Shown piece after piece: positions 6,960 through 12,562 of a DNA stretch of 12,562 bases; position 1 is the stretch's first letter, and every line of letters begins with the position of its first letter. The position numbers and the translations under genes were made by a program. Origin of the DNA: an uncultured Selenomonadaceae bacterium (lineage in GTDB: Bacteria; Bacillota; Negativicutes; Selenomonadales; Selenomonadaceae). The stretch covers positions 1-12,562 of the forward strand of contig CAJOPK010000101.1 in NCBI GenBank assembly GCA_905236255.1, read 5' to 3'. The notes under the pieces were generated by a model. The model did no database searches and was not told the DNA's origin. It was given only the letters and a program-made list of their open reading frames with translations.

Positions 6960-8090
6960 ATGAGAATCGCAATTTTTGAAAACATAATGACGCCGGGCGG
7001 TCACGAAGTCGAATTTGACAGAATACTTGTCGAAGAGTTTCAAGCCGGCGGTCATGAAGTATTTTTCCATGTGCCGGAAAATTTTAAATTTCAATTCGAT
7101 TACGGCGTACCGGCAAAAAAAATTCCCGGCGAGGCGGTGACTTACACTCATTCGCGGGGAATAAAAAAAATTGTGGCGGCGGCGAAGAGGGAAATTAACC
7201 GGCAACGCTGGTATCACAGTCTTTACGGCGAAAGAAAAAATTTTGACGCACTCATAATACCGACTTCAACTTACAGATATTTGCGGGCATTGAATCACAG
7301 CGTTTTGAGAAAAATTGATGTGCCGGTTATTTTTATTCTGCACGGCATAAACCCGGACGAGGCTCCGAAATTTTTGAAAGAGTGCGAAAAACTTTTGCCT
7401 TACAAAAATATCAAGCCGACGGTTTTAACCTTTGCCGACGATATTTTCGGACAAAAACCGGCGAATGTTTACACGATTTACCCGCCGACTTATACCGGGC
7501 GGGATCTGAAACCCGGCGACGAAATTTCAAACAACGAAATTTTGACGGTCGGATTTTTCGGTCAATATCGCCGGGAGAAAAAACTTCAAGACCTCTTGGA
7601 CGTTTTTATAAACGGGAAATACAATCGCAAAGTCCGGCTGATCGTTCAAGGCTCCACAATGCACGAAGAGGACGCGGAAGAATTTGAAAGCATTATAGAG
7701 AAGTACAAAAATTTTGAAGGCTTGCAATTCATTCATCGCGGGCTTATCGGCAGGGATTGGCAAAAGGCAATCGCCGGAATCGATGCCCTTCTCATGCCCT
7801 ATTCTTCGCCGAGATATAAATATCATTGGGGCGGTATGCTTTTCACGGCAATAGGTTTCGGGAAACCCGTTATCGCAAGCAACGACATGAACCCGGAAGT
7901 TTTTAAGATGTTCAAAATCGGCGAAACTTTTGAGAGCGGCGACCTTGACGGGCTGGCGAAAGTTTTGGAGAAGTTTATAAACAATTTTGACGAAAACGCC
8001 GAAACTTACGCCGAAAATTTGAAGGCGGCGGGAGAAACTTTTTCGCCGAAAAATTTTGTAAAGAGATTGGAAAAAATTTTGCGGAGTTGA
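6960..8090 (+). CDS. Glycosyltransferase, GT-B fold, GT4-like
   Basis: A 376-residue protein with two Rossmann-like halves as in GT-B glycosyltransferases. The N-terminal half opens MRIAIFENIMTPGGHEVEFD, a typical acceptor-domain start with a glycine turn, and holds VPVIFILHGINPDE (121-134). The C-terminal donor domain begins near ILTVGFFGQYRREKKLQDLL (194-213), continues with VRLIVQGS, and carries ALLMPYSSPRYKYHWGGMLF (276-295) and AIGFGKPVIASNDMNPEVF, the region that binds the nucleotide sugar in GT4 enzymes. Donor and acceptor cannot be read from sequence. The ATG at 6960 is chosen because GGAG (6948-6951) precedes it and the preceding gene stops five bases upstream; a longer in-frame extension to 6759 would overlap that gene and looks spurious. 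Lying between an envelope-linked gene and fliB, it may glycosylate LPS, a surface polymer or flagellin; I cannot decide which. Confidence 0.82.
   Translation: MRIAIFENIMTPGGHEVEFDRILVEEFQAGGHEVFFHVPENFKFQFDYGVPAKKIPGEAVTYTHSRGIKKIVAAAKREINRQRWYHSLYGERKNFDALIIPTSTYRYLRALNHSVLRKIDVPVIFILHGINPDEAPKFLKECEKLLPYKNIKPTVLTFADDIFGQKPANVYTIYPPTYTGRDLKPGDEISNNEILTVGFFGQYRREKKLQDLLDVFINGKYNRKVRLIVQGSTMHEEDAEEFESIIEKYKNFEGLQFIHRGLIGRDWQKAIAGIDALLMPYSSPRYKYHWGGMLFTAIGFGKPVIASNDMNPEVFKMFKIGETFESGDLDGLAKVLEKFINNFDENAETYAENLKAAGETFSPKNFVKRLEKILRS
8083..8086 (+). promoter_or_regulatory. Ribosome binding site for a TTG start
   Basis: GGAG inside the last codons of the glycosyltransferase gene lies ten bases before the TTG at 8097. 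With a stop codon (8088-8090) in the same frame just upstream, it identifies TTG as the likely start of fliB. Confidence 0.6.
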
Positions 8091-8096
8091 AACAAT

Positions 8097-9338
8097 TTGA
8101 ATAAACCGGGATATATTTACCTTCAACCTAAATATGTAAGCAAATTTAAATGCGACGGGAAAATTTGCGGGGCGAATTGTTGCAGTCGCGGCTGGCAAAT
8201 TTCCATTGACCGGCGGACTTACAAAAAATATTCCGAAATTGAAAGTCCCGCAAATGAATTGACTTCAAAAATCGAATACCGGGACGATAACGCCGGTTAT
8301 TTTATGAAACTTGAAGAAAGCGGACGTTGTCCCTTTTTGACGGAGGAAAACCTCTGCAGTATTCAGCTTGAACGCGGCGAAGAATTTTTGTCCGATACCT
8401 GCCTGAATCACCCGCGACAGCTTTATAATTTCGGCGAAGTCATAGAAAGAACTTTGAGCATAACCTGCACACTTGCCGCCGATTTGATTTTAAATTCCCC
8501 GAAAATCGAATTTGAAAAATTGCCGGTGAAGTTGCCGGCTTGGGCGAAAGGAAATTTGACGGTCGGGGGAAATTTCGTGCCGCCGGAACTTGTAAATTAT
8601 ATAATCCCTTTGCAACTTACCGCCGTTTCGATTTTGCAGGAAAGGCGGTTGCCTTTGGACGGACGACTGACTGTCTTGGGATATTATCTGTATCAGGCGG
8701 AAGAGACGATTTCTCGCGGTGATTTAAATTTACTGGACACGCTCAATAAAATTTACACGTCGGAAGAATTTTTTCAAAAGCAGGTTCCCATGCTCGTGAC
8801 AAGCATAAATTTTCAGCCGCTCGAATTTGCGGAATTGATTTTCGGAGTTTTCGGCAAAATCTACCGCGACAATCCGGACGACACTTCAGAGGTCAACAAA
8901 GTTTATATCGAAAAACTTTGCCGGGCGTTCGGCGTGAATTTTGAAACGGACGAATTTAATTTTCAAGAGCTTGCGGAAAATTATTTTGACTTGGGAAAAA
9001 TCCGGGAAGTTTTTGTAAAAGATTATGCGGAACTCTTTGAAAATTATCTGGTCAACGATTTTTTCGGCGGCGTGTATCCTTTCAAACTCGATGCGACGAT
9101 TCAGCAAAATTTCGCGGTCTTTGTCGTTTCCTTCAAAATTTTGGAACTTATCGCCCTCTCCATGACGGCGTTCGACAATTCGGACGGAAAAAAACTTCGT
9201 GCGGAAATTGTCGAAATGATAAGCGACGTTTCCATTGATTTAAATCACAACGCCGCCTATTTGAACGATATTTTTGCGGCGGTTAAAGACAAAGCCGACA
9301 TAACTGTTTTTATGCGTGCCCTTCTGCAGACGATTTAA
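8097..9338 (+). CDS. fliB: Flagellin lysine-N-methylase FliB
   Basis: FliB methylates the side-chain amino group of lysines in flagellin; in Salmonella it is an oxygen-sensitive enzyme proposed to use an iron-sulfur cluster. The 413-residue protein carries the family's cysteine pattern at the N-terminus: YLQPKYVSKFKCDGKICGAN, then CCSRGWQISID (Cys19, 24, 28, 29), followed by GRCPFLTEENLCSIQ (Cys78, 87) and SDTCLNHPRQL (Cys102), with a further Cys at 124. The rest is mostly helical with no recognisable motif, as is usual in this family. The TTG start is supported by GGAG ten bases upstream, an in-frame stop immediately before, and alignment of the N-terminus with the expected family start. It begins six bases after the glycosyltransferase stop and is the last gene of the operon. 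Flagellin itself is not in the window. Confidence 0.88.
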   Translation: MNKPGYIYLQPKYVSKFKCDGKICGANCCSRGWQISIDRRTYKKYSEIESPANELTSKIEYRDDNAGYFMKLEESGRCPFLTEENLCSIQLERGEEFLSDTCLNHPRQLYNFGEVIERTLSITCTLAADLILNSPKIEFEKLPVKLPAWAKGNLTVGGNFVPPELVNYIIPLQLTAVSILQERRLPLDGRLTVLGYYLYQAEETISRGDLNLLDTLNKIYTSEEFFQKQVPMLVTSINFQPLEFAELIFGVFGKIYRDNPDDTSEVNKVYIEKLCRAFGVNFETDEFNFQELAENYFDLGKIREVFVKDYAELFENYLVNDFFGGVYPFKLDATIQQNFAVFVVSFKILELIALSMTAFDNSDGKKLRAEIVEMISDVSIDLNHNAAYLNDIFAAVKDKADITVFMRALLQTI

Positions 9339-9344
9339 AAAACA

Positions 9345-9824
9345 TCAGCCTTTGAAAAGCTGTACCCAATAATGTTTATATTCCCCGTTCGGAGCGTTGA
9401 AATATCCCACGCCCAAAAAGCGGAAACGCTTGTTTAAAATATTTTCGCGGTGACCTTCGGAATTCATCCAAGATTCAACGACGGAGGCGGGAGAACTTTG
9501 CCCGGCGGCTATGTTTTCGCCGATAATGCTGTAAGAACTTTTAATTGCGGTGAAACAGGAAGAGCCGTCCGGGCGGGTGTGAGAAAATTTTTCGGGCAAT
9601 TCTTCCGCCCGTACATTTGCCGAACGCATCAAATCTTGAGAAATTCGCAAGGGCTGTGCTCCGACTTTCGCCCGTTCCGAATTGACCAACGCCAAAACTT
9701 CCCGTGCAAAATTCGGAGAAATATTTGATTCACCTTGCCAACGTGACGGAAAATTAGCGGACGCCGGCGAGAGGGAAAACAAAATTAAAATCTGAACAAA
9801 AAATATCGTTAAGAATTTTTTCAT
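9345..9824 (-). CDS. Secreted CAP/SCP-domain protein
   Basis: A 159-residue exported protein of the CAP superfamily (SCP/PR-1-like, bacterial YkwD type). A signal peptide with a long hydrophobic core ends at ASA (21-23). The CAP domain follows at once: REVLALVNSERAKVGAQPL (41-59), the SHTRPDG motif with His82, GENIAAG (102-108), SWMNSEGHRENILN with the second conserved His125, and the closing HYWVQLF. These histidines and acidic residues form the family's central cavity. Function of bacterial CAP proteins is mostly unknown; no enzymatic role can be assigned here. It is the second gene after rfbB, 13 bp downstream, with AAGGTGA just before the ATG. Its stop lies only six bases from the convergent fliB stop, and there is no room for a separate terminator between them. 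Confidence 0.92.
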   Translation of the reverse strand: MKKFLTIFFVQILILFSLSPASANFPSRWQGESNISPNFAREVLALVNSERAKVGAQPLRISQDLMRSANVRAEELPEKFSHTRPDGSSCFTAIKSSYSIIGENIAAGQSSPASVVESWMNSEGHRENILNKRFRFLGVGYFNAPNGEYKHYWVQLFKG

Positions 9825-9837
9825 GCGTTCACCTTTT

Positions 9838-10857
9838 TCACCTGTTGCCGTACATCTTCGCGTAATAATCCTTGTATTCGCCGCTTATGATTTTTTCCCA
9901 CCAAGATTTATTGTCGAGATACCAGGCGACGGTTTTTTTGATTCCGTCGTCAAATTTTGTTTTCGGGGTCCAGCCGAGTTCGTTTTTGATTTTCGTCGGG
10001 TCGATGGCGTAACGCAGGTCATGACCTTTTCTGTCCGTGACAAACTCTATCAAATCCTCACTCTTGCCCAAAATTTTCAAAATCGTCTTTACGACTTCCA
10101 AATTTGTCCGTTCGTTATGCCCGCCGATATTGTAAATTTCTCCGACCTTGCCCTTCCTCAAAATCAAATCTATCGCCGCACAATGATCTTCGACGTAAAG
10201 CCAATCGCGAACATTTGCACCGGCTCCGTAAACCGGCAATTTTTTATCGTTCAAAGCGTTTATTATCATCAGAGGGATAAGTTTTTCCGGGAAGTGGTAA
10301 GGGCCGTAATTATTCGAGCAGCGGGAAATTGTCGCCGGAAATTGATAAGTTCTGATATAAGCCGAGACAAGCAAATCTGCGGACGCTTTACTTGCCGAGT
10401 AAGGGCTTGACGTGTGAATCGGCGTTTCTTCCGTGAAAAACAAGTCCGGTCTGTCGAGCGGCAAATCTCCGTAAACTTCGTCGGTGGAAACCTGATGATA
10501 GCGTTCCGCTCCGAATTTTCTTGCCGCATCCATCAAAATGCCGGTGCCGATAATGTTTGTTTTTAAAAATAATTCCGGCTCCTCAATCGAACGATCGACA
10601 TGACTTTCCGCCGCAAAATTTACGACGACCGCCGGGCGATATTCTTCAAAAATTTTATAAACTTCTTCGCGGTTTGAAATGTCTGCACGAACAAATTTAA
10701 AATTCGGCAGAGGCTCTGCCGCCGCCAAAGTCTCCAAATTTCCGGCGTAAGTGAGTTTATCCAAACAAATTACTCTGTCGGCGGGACGATTTTTCAGAAG
10801 ATAATAAATAAAATTTGCACCGATAAAACCTGCACCGCCCGTTACCAAAACTGTCAT
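9838..10857 (-). CDS. rfbB: dTDP-glucose 4,6-dehydratase
   Basis: This 339-residue enzyme converts dTDP-glucose to dTDP-4-keto-6-deoxyglucose, the branch point to dTDP-rhamnose and other deoxysugars for O-antigen, capsule or glycoproteins. It is an extended short-chain dehydrogenase: the NAD-binding TGGAGFIG sits at 6-13, the FAAESHVDRSIEEP segment at 81-94, the catalytic TDEVYGDLP from 125, and the YSASK active-site motif at 153-157 (Tyr153, Lys157). The sugar-binding SRCSNNYGPYHFPEKLIPLM and VRDWLYVEDHC segments identify RfbB rather than a generic epimerase. AAGGGAG precedes the ATG. The partner genes rfbA, rfbC and rfbD are not in the window, which is unusual because they often cluster; they must be elsewhere if rhamnose is made. 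A promoter lies just upstream, and the CAP-domain gene follows after 13 bp. Confidence 0.95.
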   Translation of the reverse strand: MTVLVTGGAGFIGANFIYYLLKNRPADRVICLDKLTYAGNLETLAAAEPLPNFKFVRADISNREEVYKIFEEYRPAVVVNFAAESHVDRSIEEPELFLKTNIIGTGILMDAARKFGAERYHQVSTDEVYGDLPLDRPDLFFTEETPIHTSSPYSASKASADLLVSAYIRTYQFPATISRCSNNYGPYHFPEKLIPLMIINALNDKKLPVYGAGANVRDWLYVEDHCAAIDLILRKGKVGEIYNIGGHNERTNLEVVKTILKILGKSEDLIEFVTDRKGHDLRYAIDPTKIKNELGWTPKTKFDDGIKKTVAWYLDNKSWWEKIISGEYKDYYAKMYGNR

Positions 10858-10911
10858 AATCTTTATCTCCCTTCAAAAATTTTTTTCTCAAAGTAAACTT
10901 TCGTCAAAATC

Positions 10912-10940
10912 ATTGTAATATCTGCATTTTGACTTGTCAA
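10912..10940 (-). promoter_or_regulatory. Sigma-A-type promoter of rfbB and the CAP gene
   Basis: On the minus strand a perfect TTGACA (-35, 10935-10940) is followed after exactly 17 bases by TACAAT (-10, 10912-10917). Transcription should start near 10905, giving a leader of about 48 bases before rfbB. This is the best promoter in the window and suggests constitutive expression. It shows rfbB need not depend on read-through from prfC. Confidence 0.75.
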
Positions 10941-11039
10941 CGAAAACGCATCCCGCCACTTATGGAACCGGGGGATTTCTCGTGCAATTCGGTTAAAGCC
11001 GACCGGGTGTAAGCTTCCTCGATTCCCCGACTTCAGTCG
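10941..11039 (+). mobile_element. Possible decayed right end of an IS200/IS605-type element
   Basis: On the plus strand a short open reading stretch ends at TAA 11010-11012 with the peptide MEPGDFSCNSVKADRV (ATG at 10962), and is followed by GATTCCCCGACTTCAGTCG (11021-11039). That combination resembles, from memory, the last codons of a TnpB-like gene plus the terminal hairpin typical of IS200/IS605 right ends (GAATCCCC...CTTTAG...GGGG), but the expected second half of the outer stem (GGGG) is missing: after CGAC-TTCA-GTCG the sequence passes into prfC coding bases. No transposase body, zinc finger or left end is visible. The alternatives are chance resemblance or an unrelated structured RNA; the stretch has several short hairpins (TCGG-TTAAAG-CCGA at 10989-11002) but no T-run for a terminator. 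Low confidence. Confidence 0.3.
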
Positions 11040-12562
11040 AAAGGAACCGGATTCATTAAAAGTTTCGGGTTGTTGTCCGTTATCCAACCGAGCGACCATT
11101 CATTCTCCACAAGCAAAACCGGATTTTCCTTTCTGTCATAAACAAACATTCCGCGATCCGCTCCGCGAAGTGATGCCGGAGTAACTTTTTTGTCGTCCTC
11201 AAATCTCAACCAGCGGGCAACTTCAAATCCCAACATTGTCATAATTATGTCAACGCCGTATTCCGATTTCAAACGATATTGCAAGACTTCAAATTGCAAA
11301 GTCCCGACCGTACCCACGATATAAGATTCCGTCCCCGCACCGACTTGATTGAAAAGCTGAATTGCCCCCTCCTGCGTCAACTGTTCGATTCCCTTTGAAA
11401 ATTGCTTGCGTTTCATCGTGTCTTTCGGCTGAACGCGGGCGAATTTTTCCGGCGGGAAAATCGGAAAATCTTCAAATTTAAACTTATGAGCCGGATCCGT
11501 CAAAGTGTCGCCTATTCCGAAAATTCCCGGATCAAAAAGTCCCACAATGTCACCGGGAAACGCCTCATCTATAATTTGTCTGTCCTGTGCAAGAAATTGT
11601 TGAGGTTGAGAAAGTTTTATAAGTTTGTCGCTTGCCGCATGCCAAACGCTCATATTTCTCTCAAACTTTCCGGAACAAATTCTTATAAAAGCAAGTCTGT
11701 CCCTGTGAGCCGGATTCATATTCGCCTGGATTTTAAAGACGAAGGCGGAAAATTTTTCGTCGTTCGGCTCGATAATTCCGTCCGAAGAAATATGAGGAGC
11801 CGGCGGAGGTGCAAGCCGCAAGTATTCTTCCAAAAAATTTTGAACGCCGAAATTTGTCATGGCGGAGCCGAAAAATGTCGGTGTCAATTCGCCGGCATCG
11901 ACCTTCGCCTTGTCAAAATCTTCTCCCGCCTCGTCCAAAAGCATCAGGTCTTCTTGAAGTGCGTCGAAATTTTCTTGACCGATTCTTTTCAATACTTCCG
12001 GATCGTCCGGCTCAAAAATTTCAGAAATTCTTTCACTCTGTCCGTGCGTCGTGTCTTCCGCAAAAAGTTCGATTTTATTTTTTCGCCGGTCGAAAACTCC
12101 CAGATATTTCCCGTCCGTCCCGACAGGCCAATTCATGGGATAAGATTGTATTCCGAGAACGTCTTCAAGTTCGTCGGTCAAATCCAGAGGAGCCTTGCCG
12201 TAACGATCCAACTTATTGATAAAAGTGAAAATCGGAATCCGGCGTTCGCGGCATACTTTGAAAAGTTTTTTCGTCTGAGCCTCAACGCCCTTTGCCGCAT
12301 CGATAATCATAACCGCACTGTCAACCGCCATCAAAGTCCGGTAAGTGTCCTCCGAAAAATCTTGGTGACCGGGCGTGTCCAAAATATTTATCCGGCAGCC
12401 GGCGTAATCGAATTGAAGGACAGAGCTTGTAACCGAGATCCCGCGTTGCTTTTCAATTTCCATCCAATCGGAAACGGCGTGTCTTTGAGTTTTTCGCGAC
12501 TTTATGGAGCCGGCAAGGTGAATCGCACCGCCGTACAAAAGCAATTTTTCCGTCAAAGTGGT
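11033..12562 (-). CDS. prfC: Peptide chain release factor 3 (5' end outside window)
   Basis: RF3 is the translational GTPase that ejects RF1 or RF2 from the ribosome after peptide release. About 509 residues are visible, and the frame is open to the right edge, beginning inside the P-loop: the first residues TTLTEKLLLYGGAIHLAG are what follows the family's DAGK, so roughly 20 N-terminal residues including most of the P-loop lie outside. Then come the switch I region RHAVSDWMEIEKQRGISVTS, DTPGH (visible residues 62-66), NKLD (116-119) and GSAMTNFGV (G5), followed by the RF3-specific domains with FKIQANMNPAHRDRLAFIR and VGTLQFEVLQYRLKSEYGV. SDWMEIEKQRGIS and the lack of EF-G domain IV mark it as RF3 and not EF-G. 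The TGA at 11033-11035 falls in the loop of a small hairpin at 11028-11039 belonging to the possible IS relic, so the extreme C-terminus (NPVPFD) might have been altered by an insertion. Confidence 0.95.
   Translation of the reverse strand, partial: TTLTEKLLLYGGAIHLAGSIKSRKTQRHAVSDWMEIEKQRGISVTSSVLQFDYAGCRINILDTPGHQDFSEDTYRTLMAVDSAVMIIDAAKGVEAQTKKLFKVCRERRIPIFTFINKLDRYGKAPLDLTDELEDVLGIQSYPMNWPVGTDGKYLGVFDRRKNKIELFAEDTTHGQSERISEIFEPDDPEVLKRIGQENFDALQEDLMLLDEAGEDFDKAKVDAGELTPTFFGSAMTNFGVQNFLEEYLRLAPPPAPHISSDGIIEPNDEKFSAFVFKIQANMNPAHRDRLAFIRICSGKFERNMSVWHAASDKLIKLSQPQQFLAQDRQIIDEAFPGDIVGLFDPGIFGIGDTLTDPAHKFKFEDFPIFPPEKFARVQPKDTMKRKQFSKGIEQLTQEGAIQLFNQVGAGTESYIVGTVGTLQFEVLQYRLKSEYGVDIIMTMLGFEVARWLRFEDDKKVTPASLRGADRGMFVYDRKENPVLLVENEWSLGWITDNNPKLLMNPVPFD

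Noticed and set aside
10967..11028. Intrinsic terminator for prfC
   Set aside because: GGGGA and TCCCC could pair across the region on the minus strand, but the loop is long and no T-run follows.
10863..11099. Minus-strand open frame between rfbB and prfC
   Set aside because: It overlaps the prfC 3' end, contains the rfbB promoter, has no ribosome site and no recognisable domain.
1..12562. CRISPR arrays, tRNA or rRNA genes, defence systems
   Set aside because: No regularly spaced repeats, no cloverleaf-like stretch with a GGTTCGAATCC-type T-loop, and no defence-type proteins were seen; nearly all sequence is occupied by the listed genes.

Overview
The window looks like chromosomal DNA from a diderm (outer-membrane-bearing) Firmicute, most likely a Negativicute of the Selenomonas type. 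Three things point there together: purine-rich Firmicute-style Shine-Dalgarno sequences (GGAGG and variants) and near-consensus housekeeping promoters; flagellar L-ring and P-ring genes (flgH, flgI), which only a cell with an outer membrane and periplasm needs; and heptose and dTDP-sugar genes of the kind used for LPS or surface glycans. Genus and species cannot be fixed from the sequence alone.

Layout. (1) Positions 7-5217, minus strand: a flagellar rod/ring operon transcribed right to left, flgG - flgA - flgH - unrecognised lipoprotein - flgI - flgJ (rod-binding domain only), with gaps of 2-37 bp. A strong sigma-A-type promoter lies upstream of flgG at 5277-5305. (2) Positions 5495-9338, plus strand: a divergent, tightly packed four-gene operon, gmhB (heptose bisphosphate phosphatase) - DUF535/VirK-YbjX family protein - GT4-like glycosyltransferase - fliB (flagellin lysine N-methylase), with a sigma-A promoter at 5403-5432. 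(3) Positions 9345-10857, minus strand: rfbB (dTDP-glucose 4,6-dehydratase) followed by a small secreted CAP/SCP-domain protein, driven by a near-perfect promoter at 10912-10940. (4) Positions 11033-12562, minus strand: prfC (peptide chain release factor 3), whose first roughly 20 codons lie beyond the right edge. A short stretch between rfbB and prfC (about 10941-11039) looks like the decayed right end of an IS200/IS605-type element.

How it fits together. The left operon builds the distal rod and the two bushings through which the rod crosses peptidoglycan and outer membrane. The divergent operon contains a flagellin-modifying enzyme next to heptose, glycosyl-transfer and envelope genes, which suggests a flagellum or surface decoration locus. 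The dTDP-sugar dehydratase on the other side of fliB is consistent with the same theme. The least explained items are the two-repeat lipoprotein between flgH and flgI, the lack of a lipobox on FlgH itself, the mixed fliB operon, and the possible transposon relic at the 3' end of prfC.
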